From NCBI RefSeq assembly GCF_043643765.1, contig NZ_JBHZSP010000004.1, forward strand, positions 1 through 64,000: a stretch of DNA of 64,000 nucleotides, read 5' to 3'. The position numbers were made by a program, and so were the translations under genes. The notes beneath the pieces are model-generated. The model saw nothing but the letters and a program-made list of their open reading frames with translations, searched no databases and was not told the DNA's origin. This document shows positions 50,407 to 59,075 of this stretch, in pieces. The stretch comes from Marinomonas posidonica_A. Lineage in GTDB: Bacteria > Pseudomonadota > Gammaproteobacteria > Pseudomonadales > Marinomonadaceae. Numbering within the stretch: position 1 is the first letter of the stretch; each line of letters starts with the position of its first letter.

Positions 50407-51624
50407 ATGCAAAAACCTCTTTCCATTAACGTATCTTTCTTAGCATTCATTGGTGTTTTGTATAGCTTTCAAAATATTCTAGGGGCAATAACTTTTCAAG
50501 GAATGCCTGCTGTATTCAGGCAATCAGGAATACCACCAATACAAATAGGCTTTATTTATTTACTAATGCTGCCTTGGATTTTTAAGTTTATTTGGGCCGT
50601 GCCACTGGAAACATGGAGACAAAAGAAAGACCGAAGAACGAAGCGGCTCTTTCTAATGGTTAACAGTATGGCCATTATGGCGTTACTACTCCTAACCCTT
50701 ACAACCCCCGATGTTGGCTTATATTTTATTTTTATCTGCCTCGCAATTATTGCGATGCTTTCCGCCACCGTTGACACGGCTTTGGATGGTTTTGCTATTA
50801 AAGAAAGTAATGCTTTAGATAAGAACTGGGTCAATGTAATGCAGATTGGAGGGGGCTATTTAGGATCGGTTGTCGGTGGAGGCCTATTTCTGTTGTTAGT
50901 AGGCCGATACAACTGGAAACTTGCTATTTATGCCATAGCAGTTCTATTACTGATGATGCTTTGTTATGTGTTATTTCAACAACAATCGGTTAAAGAACTG
51001 GGGCAGAAGGCGGCAAAACAGAGTCTAGGAAAAACCTTTGCTTCTAAGCAAGTTCAATATGGAATCTTCATTATTGTTATTGCTCAATTAGGTTTGAGAT
51101 TAGCACAAGGGATGACGATGCCGTTCTTTATTGACTATGGTATTACGTTAACTCAATTGGGGGTTATTGGTAGCATTGGAGGAGTCGCAGCCAGTTTGAT
51201 CGCCGTATTTCTAACGGGGTTATGGGTAACCCAAAAAGGCCCTTGGTCTGTCTTGCTTTCTTTATTAGCCGTTCAAATTTGCATGTATCTTGCCTTTTAC
51301 TATCTCAGCCAGAAAGCCGAACTCACGTTCTTACAAACTTCCTCTTTATTATTGTTAAGCAGCGCTTGTGCCGCAGCCAGTTTTGTTGCCCTTTATAACC
51401 TATTGATGAAATTAACGTCGCCTGAACAGGCTGGTGTCGATTTTAGTTTGCTACAAGGTGTTGACACGGCAATTGCTTTAATAGCAGGCATTATCAGCGG
51501 CGCTTTAGTTCAATACTTGGGGTATCAAAATTACTTCTTACTTTGTGCTCTTACCAGCTTTAGCGCTTTAGTCGCACTTCCATTACTCAACAAATCTTCT
51601 TCCACTCTTAAGGTAGTTATTTAA
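50407..51624 (+). CDS. FptX/RhtX-type siderophore MFS permease
   Basis: 405 residues, twelve helices. The N-terminus (FLAFIGVLYSFQNILGAITF, QGMPAVFRQSG) with LPWIFKFIWAVPLETWRQKK and the TVDTALDGFAIKE segment fit the AmpG/RhtX/FptX group; FptX and RhtX take whole ferric siderophores (pyochelin, rhizobactin) across the inner membrane without an ABC transporter. Start is ATG 50407; an upstream GTG at 50395 adds four residues and has no better ribosome site. It is followed immediately by the monooxygenase gene (zero-base gap). Confidence 0.82.
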   Translation: MQKPLSINVSFLAFIGVLYSFQNILGAITFQGMPAVFRQSGIPPIQIGFIYLLMLPWIFKFIWAVPLETWRQKKDRRTKRLFLMVNSMAIMALLLLTLTTPDVGLYFIFICLAIIAMLSATVDTALDGFAIKESNALDKNWVNVMQIGGGYLGSVVGGGLFLLLVGRYNWKLAIYAIAVLLLMMLCYVLFQQQSVKELGQKAAKQSLGKTFASKQVQYGIFIIVIAQLGLRLAQGMTMPFFIDYGITLTQLGVIGSIGGVAASLIAVFLTGLWVTQKGPWSVLLSLLAVQICMYLAFYYLSQKAELTFLQTSSLLLLSSACAAASFVALYNLLMKLTSPEQAGVDFSLLQGVDTAIALIAGIISGALVQYLGYQNYFLLCALTSFSALVALPLLNKSSSTLKVVI

Positions 51625-52815
51625 ATGAACAATCAAACAGTCGTCATTGTTGGTGCTGGTGTTGCTGGGCTGAGTAGCGCATGGTGGTTAAGCGAATTAG
51701 GTTGGAATGTGATCGTTATTGAAAAAAACTCTGATTTAAGAGCAAGTGGTTATATGTTGGGCTTGTCTGGACCGGGTTACAGTGCAATTGAAAAAATGGG
51801 CATGTTAGAGGCTTTGCAGAAACACCAATATCGTTATCAAGTTAACCACAACGAGTATTTCAATGCGAAAGGTAGAAAAATTTTCTCACTGAATATTGAG
51901 AAAATTTGGGGGAGCCTAAAAATATTGATGTTGTCTAGAACAGATTTAGTGAATGAGCTATACATCAAAGCAAGCGAAAAGAAAAATATAGACATTAAAT
52001 TTAGCTGTTTGATAACGAATTTAGAGAATAATACAGACAATGTAAAAGTATGCCTTTCTGATGGCAACATCATAACTGCCGATTTGGTCATTGGCGCGGA
52101 TGGCGTAAATTCTCAAGTTCGAAAAATACTATTTCCTAAACAAGACAATCAAAGCCGTGAGTATTTGGGCTATAAAGTAGCCGCTTTCGTGACAGACGAA
52201 GTTGCAAAGCAGGTTCAACATTTTAAATCCTTTTCTGAGCCTGGAAGGACTGTTGAGATTTATCCAGTTGGCGACAATAAATCTGCAGGACTGTACCTTT
52301 GGAAAAGTAGCAGCAACACAGTAATGACCTCTCCATCAACAAAAAGAGCCGAACTCGAGGCTCAATTTTCTAATTCACACCCTTTAATTAAGAAAAAAAT
52401 CTCCTCACTCGATGACGCCTCTCCGTTATTTTTTGACAGTTTAGTCATGATTGATTTGCCGAAATGGTCACAAGGTCGTGTTGTTCTGATTGGAGATTCT
52501 GCACATTGTTTAACACTGTTATCTGGTCAAGGTGCAGGCATCACAATGATCTCATCTTACTTACTTGCAAAATCACTACAACGTTACGGCATAAATCAAG
52601 GCCTAGAAGATCATGAAAAGAGGCTCCGACCTGTAATAGTGAGACTACAAGAAAGAAGTCGAAAATTAGCAACTTGGTTTATTCCTGACTCCAAATTGAG
52701 TTTTAACCTTAGAAATATACTTGTGAGATTTATGCCAAATGCGTTGATTGGTTGGTTTTTCTTACGAGCGATTCGATCGGACATCACTGCGGCGTCCTTC
52801 GATGAAGCTGACTAG
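51625..52815 (+). CDS. FAD-dependent monooxygenase (PHBH/TetX-like)
   Basis: 396-residue group A flavin monooxygenase. FAD-binding motifs are GAGVAGLSSAWWLSE near the N-terminus, the DG motif LVIGADGVNSQVRK, and GDSAHCLTLLSGQGAG (GD motif). These enzymes hydroxylate aromatic rings using NAD(P)H and O2. In this operon, between a siderophore permease and a TonB receptor, it may modify or break an imported catecholate or phenolate siderophore to release iron; this is inference. Starts right after the permease stop. Confidence 0.84.
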   Translation: MNNQTVVIVGAGVAGLSSAWWLSELGWNVIVIEKNSDLRASGYMLGLSGPGYSAIEKMGMLEALQKHQYRYQVNHNEYFNAKGRKIFSLNIEKIWGSLKILMLSRTDLVNELYIKASEKKNIDIKFSCLITNLENNTDNVKVCLSDGNIITADLVIGADGVNSQVRKILFPKQDNQSREYLGYKVAAFVTDEVAKQVQHFKSFSEPGRTVEIYPVGDNKSAGLYLWKSSSNTVMTSPSTKRAELEAQFSNSHPLIKKKISSLDDASPLFFDSLVMIDLPKWSQGRVVLIGDSAHCLTLLSGQGAGITMISSYLLAKSLQRYGINQGLEDHEKRLRPVIVRLQERSRKLATWFIPDSKLSFNLRNILVRFMPNALIGWFFLRAIRSDITAASFDEAD

Positions 52816-52853
52816 AAACTACATTTATTAGATAAGAAGAAGGTGTTGTATCG

Positions 52854-54803
52854 ATGTTTCGTTATATAAAAGTAAATACGTTGGTAAAAAGCATGGGGCT
52901 TATATTGGTTATATATGGCCAACAGTCATTTGCTACCATTGTACAGTTAGATAGCATCATAGTGAATGCGACAAAACAAGACACGCCAGCGTCAAAAGTC
53001 GACGGTGCAATATTAGTCAAGACTGCTGAAGAATTAGCTTTGGCTGGTGTTACGGAAGTAGCAGATTTAGAAAAAGTGTTTCCAGGTTTACTTATTCAGA
53101 CAAGAGGGAACCGAACCTATGCCAGTACTTCTGTTCGAGGGATAAATTCCCCGGATTTCTATTCACCAACGATTAATGTATTGGTAGATGGTGTCAAACA
53201 AGACAATGCTTTTATTACTCAAAAATTAATTAATGTGCAAAGAGTCGAATTTTTAAAAGGTTCTCAAGGTAGTTTATACGGGAGTAACGCTCAGGGTGGT
53301 GTGATTAATATTATTACAAAAGATGAAGCATCTCATTCAAATATAGAACTGGGGTATTCAAACCAGAAGCAGTATTTGCAAGGAGCATTATCAGTTGAGT
53401 TAAGTGATGAGTTCTACGCTGATCTAATGCTTTACTCGGAAGACGAAAATGGTTTTGTTGATCATCAAACCAGTGGTACAGAAGATGCTAATAGCAACCG
53501 ATCTGTCAATGCAGGCTTGAAACTAAACTATGTGCAGGAAGATGGACCTTGGGATGCCGTTTTATCACTTTCTAATGACGAACTTGATTCTCATGAGGAG
53601 TGGTATCTAAGCGCTGATGAATATAACAATAAGGCGACAACTCAGGATATTCCAGATCTAGAGCGTAAAGTAGAAAGTTATGGCGTCACAGTAAATTATG
53701 AAAAAGAAAACGTTAAAGTAACCAGCATAAGCCACCTACAAAATAGGCGTGTAGATCGTCAGTATATTGGCGGTTTATGGAATGAAGATCAAACTGTTAC
53801 CTCACAAGAAATAAAGTTAGCAACAAAGCATAGTAACAACCTTAGTTCTTTTCTTGGCATTTACTTAGAAAGTCTTGAGTTTCAAGGTATGGCCTATAGC
53901 GCCGCGAATGAAATAGACACAGATACAGTGGCTGCATTTGGTCAGTTAAGTTATGCAATTAACAGTGAGGTTGATATCACTGCAGGCGGTCGACTAGAAC
54001 AAGTAAACACGACATCCGATTACTCTGGCAATTCCTCTTTTGGTATCGCTGCGTACAATGAAGAGTTAACAGACAGCCAATTTTTACCTAAGGTATCAGT
54101 AGGCTGGCAAGTGAGCGATATCACTCGATTGTATGTCTCTTTATCGGAAGGTTATCGTCCTAAGGGGTTTAATCGAGTACCATTTGGTGACAATAGTGCG
54201 GGTTATGATACAGAAACATCTTGGAGTGGTGAGTTAGGATGGCGTACTAAACTACTAAATAATCGAGTCAATGTTAGTGGTGCGTTATATCAAATAAAAT
54301 TGAGCGATGTACAACTTTATAGTGGCAGTATACCCAACCAGGTGTTAACCAATTTTGGTGACGCGACCAGTAGAGGCTTAGAGATTGATCTTAATTGGTT
54401 GGTTGGGAATGGAGTCGGTATCAACCTTGGTGGTACCTTTGGTAAGTCTGAATTTGGCCGTGGAAATGGAAGTTATGAGGGGAACCATCTAACGTATACG
54501 CCTGATACAACGGTACTTTTAGGTGTTGACTATAAACATGAAGAAAGTGGTTTACAGTTAATGGCAAACACTCGCTACACGTCGAAAGTGTATTACAATG
54601 AGGCAAACACAGTTTCTCAATCTGCGATAACTCTGTTGGATCTCGCGGCGGAATACACGTATAAAAATGTCAGTTACCGTGTCTTTGTAAACAATGCGAC
54701 AGATAAAGAATATGTCAGTTATTCATACCAAGGTTCTAGTGCCATTCAGTCCAACTATGAGCAAGGTAGAGAAGTTGGCGTCAGCGCCAATTATCAATGG
54801 TAA
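52854..54803 (+). CDS. TonB-dependent outer-membrane receptor
   Basis: 649 residues. Signal peptide about 1-27 (ending GQQSFA), then a plug domain (VTEVADLEKVFPGLLIQTRG, TSVRGINSPDFYSPTINVLV, FLKGSQGSLYGSNAQGGVIN) and a 22-strand barrel ending EQGREVGVSANYQW with terminal aromatic. A TonB-box-like segment DSIIVNAT lies after the signal. It takes a ferric siderophore into the periplasm, the first step for the FptX-like permease. AGAAGGTGTTG precedes the ATG. It ends 47 bp before the right terminator copy. Confidence 0.9.
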   Translation: MFRYIKVNTLVKSMGLILVIYGQQSFATIVQLDSIIVNATKQDTPASKVDGAILVKTAEELALAGVTEVADLEKVFPGLLIQTRGNRTYASTSVRGINSPDFYSPTINVLVDGVKQDNAFITQKLINVQRVEFLKGSQGSLYGSNAQGGVINIITKDEASHSNIELGYSNQKQYLQGALSVELSDEFYADLMLYSEDENGFVDHQTSGTEDANSNRSVNAGLKLNYVQEDGPWDAVLSLSNDELDSHEEWYLSADEYNNKATTQDIPDLERKVESYGVTVNYEKENVKVTSISHLQNRRVDRQYIGGLWNEDQTVTSQEIKLATKHSNNLSSFLGIYLESLEFQGMAYSAANEIDTDTVAAFGQLSYAINSEVDITAGGRLEQVNTTSDYSGNSSFGIAAYNEELTDSQFLPKVSVGWQVSDITRLYVSLSEGYRPKGFNRVPFGDNSAGYDTETSWSGELGWRTKLLNNRVNVSGALYQIKLSDVQLYSGSIPNQVLTNFGDATSRGLEIDLNWLVGNGVGINLGGTFGKSEFGRGNGSYEGNHLTYTPDTTVLLGVDYKHEESGLQLMANTRYTSKVYYNEANTVSQSAITLLDLAAEYTYKNVSYRVFVNNATDKEYVSYSYQGSSAIQSNYEQGREVGVSANYQW

Positions 54804-54850
54804 TTTAGAGTAAGTGAAACTAAAAACCTGATAAAACGTGTCGATCTTTA

Positions 54851-54906
54851 AAAAAGGCATAACCGTCGATCGTTTCATATCGACGGTTATGCCTTTTTTG
54901 ATTAAA
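54851..54906. terminator. Right copy of 56-bp terminator direct repeat
   Basis: Identical to 49195-49250. It ends transcription of the TonB receptor from the left and, read on minus, of the pectate lyase gene whose stop is 5 bp to the right. Confidence 0.92.
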
Positions 54907-54911
54907 GCACC

Positions 54912-56393
54912 CTATAACTTACCGGCTCCAGCGTTAGCCGTGACATACTCAATAACGTCACTGGCGGGTAAAACTGGTGAAGGACCATACAAGCTTGGTT
55001 GCCAACCCACGTCTTTCGATAAAGACTTACCGCTGACTTGGTTCGCCTCTTCGATAATATCCAACATCTGACCGTTGAACATAGAGCCTCGATCAAATGC
55101 GACGTCTCCTTTCATATGGCCAATCGCATTCGCCGGCGTACCGTTCGCAATGTCAAATACGTTCGCTTCTGAGAAAATCGCAGAATGTTTCCCCGCACCC
55201 AATGCTTGACGCAAGATATTGTGTTTAGGTTTCGCCTTTAATGAATCCACATGGCGCTCATAATTATTGTCACCCTGACCATCCCCAGAAGCGTCGCCAA
55301 CAAAGTAATTGTTATAACTGTGAACTTGTCCGTAACGCACCCTTGGCATACGCTGACCCACATTTTTAAAATAATTACCATGTAGTGTTACTCGTAAATA
55401 ACCATCGTCAGACGTTTTTTTATCACTGTTTCCAATAAGCATAGCCTTATCATGATCATGGAAGTAACTATTTGATATCGTTACTAAATCTGCCTGATTG
55501 GTAATGTCGATTAAACCGTCATGATGTTGGACTTTCTGAGTGATTTCATTCTGCGGGAAAGGGTATACAGGAGGAAACAAGGCATCAGGTCGATCGCCAT
55601 CGGAAAAGGTGCAATGGTCTATCCAGATGCGCTTAGCGCCACTGATAGAGACCAAATCGTATTCTGCATTCCAACGGCCACCACGGCATTTCTGTGGACC
55701 GACATTGGCATTCACATACTCAGCCTGACAACCAGGGTAACTGGGGTCGATTTTAAAGCTATCACCAGGATCCCATCCTGGGAAGTAATCAAAGGCATCT
55801 TCAAAATGAATATTGCGAATGATGACATTCTCGACACCAGCACTTAAATGAAGCATGCCTTTGATGATTTTTGCATCGTCTCCCAGACCAATCAAACTGG
55901 TATTAGACGGAATCTTTACCACAATCTGTGCTTTTTGTTGGTCCGCCGACGCTAGTCTGGCTTCTTCTTGTGGGCCTGACAATTTACGATTCGGACGTCC
56001 TTTGACCAACGGTTTGATATTCCAAACACTTGGAGCATAAGCCGCTTGATACAACTCAAATCGATAGGGTGCGACACGATAGTCTTCTTCGGTGAGCTCT
56101 CGCCCAGCATCATCAGAGGAAAGGTTAATGGTGCCACGGATCTGAATAATGCTAGGCAAGTCGCCTGATTCAGCTAACGCTGCAACCAACTCTTTGCGAT
56201 TGGTTACCGTATAAAAATGCTGTTCACTGGCTTGTGAACCACCTAATAAAGGGCCTTCTGCGCCAGCCCAACCATATTCAGCCGGCATGGCTTGCTGACT
56301 GATATTGTGTTGAGAAGAGCCTATATCTAGGGTTGAACATCCGGCGATTAAGCCCACCGTGAAACACGATGCGACTAACAGGTTTCTATTCAT
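54912..56393 (-). CDS. Pectate lyase lipoprotein (PL1 family)
   Basis: 493 residues. Type II signal with lipobox LIAGC (C19), so it is a membrane-anchored lipoprotein. The parallel beta-helix core has the PL1 motifs RIWIDHCTFSDGDRPD (substrate/calcium region), DLVTISNSYFHDHDKAMLIG and the catalytic-arginine strand RMPRVRYGQVHSYNNYF. It cleaves polygalacturonate by beta-elimination, making unsaturated oligomers of the kind taken up by KdgM porins, one of which is encoded at 9.9 kb. An insert of about 60 residues (roughly 105-165) precedes the core. Monocistronic; terminator directly behind. Confidence 0.9.
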   Translation of the reverse strand: MNRNLLVASCFTVGLIAGCSTLDIGSSQHNISQQAMPAEYGWAGAEGPLLGGSQASEQHFYTVTNRKELVAALAESGDLPSIIQIRGTINLSSDDAGRELTEEDYRVAPYRFELYQAAYAPSVWNIKPLVKGRPNRKLSGPQEEARLASADQQKAQIVVKIPSNTSLIGLGDDAKIIKGMLHLSAGVENVIIRNIHFEDAFDYFPGWDPGDSFKIDPSYPGCQAEYVNANVGPQKCRGGRWNAEYDLVSISGAKRIWIDHCTFSDGDRPDALFPPVYPFPQNEITQKVQHHDGLIDITNQADLVTISNSYFHDHDKAMLIGNSDKKTSDDGYLRVTLHGNYFKNVGQRMPRVRYGQVHSYNNYFVGDASGDGQGDNNYERHVDSLKAKPKHNILRQALGAGKHSAIFSEANVFDIANGTPANAIGHMKGDVAFDRGSMFNGQMLDIIEEANQVSGKSLSKDVGWQPSLYGPSPVLPASDVIEYVTANAGAGKL

Positions 56394-56548
56394 GATTTTC
56401 TCCAGCTACGCAAAGCCCTCAAGCCTTGCTGTCTTATTGTTATTATTCAGCACTGACAAAGGCACAAATAACCCTTGCCAGAGATTAAGACTAGCAGAAA
56501 AATAAATAAAAGAAACGTCGTTTTATTTTTTGAGGATCGGTGTTTTTA

Positions 56549-57307
56549 TCAACTCATTAAGGCGGCCACACTGCCACAAACCGTCATCACAAAGAGAAAC
56601 CATTTCAAATGATTGGGATTGGCCTTTAAAGCAAACTTCACGGCAAGGTGAGAGCCCAACATGGTGCCTGACGCTAGAATCAGACCAGGTAGCCATAAAA
56701 TCTGATCATTCCAAATGAAGACCCCCAGAGCCAACGCCGTGAACCCCAGAGTACACACCATTTTTAACGCATTTGTACGCACAAGGTCGTAACGTAATGT
56801 CCCCGCCAAAGCGGCAATTAGAATAAATCCCACCCCCGCTTGTACAAAGCCGCCATACACACCAGCAACAAACAAAGCGACCCAAGCACTTGGCTTTTGT
56901 GACACTTTAAACGGCACTGTGCCTTCTGGTGGTGCAACCAAAGCAGGTCGAATAATCATGAGTAAAGTCATGCCAATCATGGCACTGAGTAATAAGGGTT
57001 TTAGCCACACTTCGGGCGCATAACTGGCCACAAAGGCACCGACCACACCACCTAATAATGAGGGAATCATGACTGGTAGAATATCCGCATTATCCAGTTT
57101 CTTGGCTTTGCGAAAACCCAAGGTGGCCGAGACATTCTGTAAAAAAACACCCACACGGTTGGTGGCATTGGCAATGTCCGCCGGCATACCCATTACCATT
57201 AGAGCAGGCAAGGTTAAGTTAGAAGCACCACCCGCTAAGGTATTAATAATGCCCGCTATAAATCCGGTACCAATTAACAAACTAATCGTAAACACACTGT
57301 AGTCCAT
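56549..57307 (-). CDS. TauE/SafE (TSUP) family transporter
   Basis: 252 residues, about eight helices. The first repeat begins GTGFIAGIINTLAGGASNLT with the conserved NTLAGG, and the second half has VAGVYGGFVQAGVGFILIAA. It is a TSUP anion exporter like the gene at 12.4 kb but only distantly similar and closer to the YfcA branch. Substrate unknown. No regulator adjoins it; the pectate lyase promoter region (156 bp) is downstream of it. Divergent from ada. Confidence 0.85.
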   Translation of the reverse strand: MDYSVFTISLLIGTGFIAGIINTLAGGASNLTLPALMVMGMPADIANATNRVGVFLQNVSATLGFRKAKKLDNADILPVMIPSLLGGVVGAFVASYAPEVWLKPLLLSAMIGMTLLMIIRPALVAPPEGTVPFKVSQKPSAWVALFVAGVYGGFVQAGVGFILIAALAGTLRYDLVRTNALKMVCTLGFTALALGVFIWNDQILWLPGLILASGTMLGSHLAVKFALKANPNHLKWFLFVMTVCGSVAALMS

Positions 57308-57459
57308 GCTGCATCCTTAAGAGCACTACAAAAGGGCACTTATCATATAGTGTTGTAAACGATTAAACCTAATAAAAATACTTGTTCAATTTTCGGTTGT
57401 TCCCATTCTGACATTAACGCTACTCTGTTCCTCATAATGAGACAAAGAGACACCTGAAT

Positions 57460-58512
57460 ATGCTAATCACTGACCGTCAACAAGCCGACGAATACTACCA
57501 AGCTTTGATAGAGCGAGACTCAAATTATGTGGGTTGCTTCTTCGTTGGCGTTAAAACCACGTCTATTTTTTGCATTTCTACCTGTCGTGCGCGCAAGCCC
57601 AAGCGTGAAAATGTGGACTTTTACACTCACTTTAAAGACGCCATGGACGCGGGATTTCGCCCTTGTAAAGTCTGCCGACCAACAGAAAACAGTCAACAAG
57701 CACCGCCAGAAGTCGAAGCGGCGATGAATCTAGTAAGAGACTGCACGAAAGCCAAGATTACCGATCAGCAATTACGAGAAGCAGGAATTCGACCGATTTT
57801 TGTCCGCCGCTGGTTTAATCAGCATTACAGCATGACATTCCAAGCTTTTCAGCGCATGTATCGTATCAACTTCGCTTACCACGAACTAAAAAGTGGCAAG
57901 ACAGCGACGCATGTGGCTTTGGATTCAGGTTATGATTCCTTAAGCGGCTTTGGCTACACCTATAAAAAACTGTTGGGTCATTCCCCCACACTAAACCGGG
58001 AGCAATCTGTGATTTTAATTGACCGACTGACCACCCCTATCGGCCCTATGTTCGTGTGCGCTACCGACCAAGGCATTTGCCTTCTGGAGTTCGTTGATCG
58101 CCGTATGTTAGAAACAGAATTTGAAGACTTACAGCGGCGTCTCAAAACCACCATCATCAATGGTGAGAATCAGCACATCGTCCAATTGAAAACGGAACTA
58201 GAGGAATATTTTGCGGGCCAACGCCAGCACTTTACGGTGCCTTTGCATAGCCCCGGCACCGAATTTCAAAACCAAGTGTGGCAAGTGCTGCAGACTATCC
58301 CATATGGTCAAACAGCCAGTTATCAAGAACAGGCCATTAAGCTGAATAATCCCAAGGCCGTTCGAGCGGTTGCTAGAGCCAATGGCATGAATCGCATTGC
58401 CATTGTTATTCCTTGCCATAGGGTCATTGGTAAGGATGGCAGTTTGGTGGGTTATGCCGGTGGTTTAGAACGGAAAAAATGGTTACTTGAACACGAGAAG
58501 ACACACGCTTAA
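57460..58512 (+). CDS. ada: Ada methyl-phosphotriester/O6-methylguanine repair regulator
   Basis: 350 residues, same layout as E. coli Ada. N-terminal zinc domain with ligands C38, C42, C69 and C72 (FCISTC and RPCKVC); C38 is the expected acceptor for methyl groups from phosphotriesters, converting the protein into an activator. Then an AraC-like helix-turn-helix (about 95-180), and a C-terminal O6-alkylguanine transferase domain with active cysteine C319 in VIPCHRVIG. Suicidal repair in the cytoplasm. It stands alone; no alkB follows. Together with tag at 37.9 kb it covers alkylation repair. Confidence 0.93.
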   Translation: MLITDRQQADEYYQALIERDSNYVGCFFVGVKTTSIFCISTCRARKPKRENVDFYTHFKDAMDAGFRPCKVCRPTENSQQAPPEVEAAMNLVRDCTKAKITDQQLREAGIRPIFVRRWFNQHYSMTFQAFQRMYRINFAYHELKSGKTATHVALDSGYDSLSGFGYTYKKLLGHSPTLNREQSVILIDRLTTPIGPMFVCATDQGICLLEFVDRRMLETEFEDLQRRLKTTIINGENQHIVQLKTELEEYFAGQRQHFTVPLHSPGTEFQNQVWQVLQTIPYGQTASYQEQAIKLNNPKAVRAVARANGMNRIAIVIPCHRVIGKDGSLVGYAGGLERKKWLLEHEKTHA

Positions 58513-58667
58513 GTTACCTTTTGTATCTCACTGCAAGGTTTTCCGTCCCCTTTTCAAGGATGCGTCATAGCAAGGTAATTTTTCAGCAAAGCTGTTTCCA
58601 GTGGCTTGAATTTCCTCTGTAATAAGGCCATTTTGTGCGCTTTTACAGCTAAAGATGGAATTCAACC

Positions 58668-59075
58668 ATGTCTACACACATCGTTGCCGTATATGGAACC
58701 CTTCGCGAAGGCTTGTCTGATCATGGCCTAATTGCCGACTGTAAACGCATTGGTTTGGGTTGGCTCACCGGCTTTCGTATGCACAATCTCGGGGACTTCC
58801 CTGCCATTGTCCCTACTCTAGACGAAAGTGGGCGCATCCGCGTGGAGTGGTATCAAGTAAGCGATGAGTTATTGGCCGAATTGGACCAATTACAGGGCTT
58901 CGATGAAAGTGCATTAAGCCAATCTATTCACACTCGTAAACGGATTTTTACCCCTTACGGTAAAGGCTGGATATACATTTATAATCAAACATTAGGCAAT
59001 GCGCCCTACATGGAAGCGGGGGATTGGACCCGCTTCCTGAAAGAACAATCTAATCCAACACCACAACCGGCTTAG
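58668..59075 (+). CDS. Gamma-glutamylcyclotransferase-fold protein (YtfP-like)
   Basis: 135 residues. The substrate loop VAVYGTLREGLSDHGL near the N-terminus and an acidic residue in LAELDQLQGFDE are typical of GGCT/AIG2-like proteins, which in some cases release 5-oxoproline from gamma-glutamyl compounds. Activity of short bacterial members is mostly untested. Its 3' end overlaps by 26 bp the convergent DUF4432 gene, an unusual tail-to-tail overlap without room for a terminator. Confidence 0.83.
   Translation: MSTHIVAVYGTLREGLSDHGLIADCKRIGLGWLTGFRMHNLGDFPAIVPTLDESGRIRVEWYQVSDELLAELDQLQGFDESALSQSIHTRKRIFTPYGKGWIYIYNQTLGNAPYMEAGDWTRFLKEQSNPTPQPA

Larger units (their letters stand above)
49195..54906. 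mobile_element. Candidate inserted cassette: siderophore-uptake cluster between 56-bp direct repeats
   Basis: Four genes (AraC regulator, FptX-like permease, FAD monooxygenase, TonB receptor) lie between two perfect direct copies of one bidirectional terminator. Without the cassette, the AraJ-like exporter and the convergent pectate lyase gene would share a single copy. By eye the enclosed DNA is more A/T-rich than its surroundings. No integrase or transposase is inside. Confidence 0.7.
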
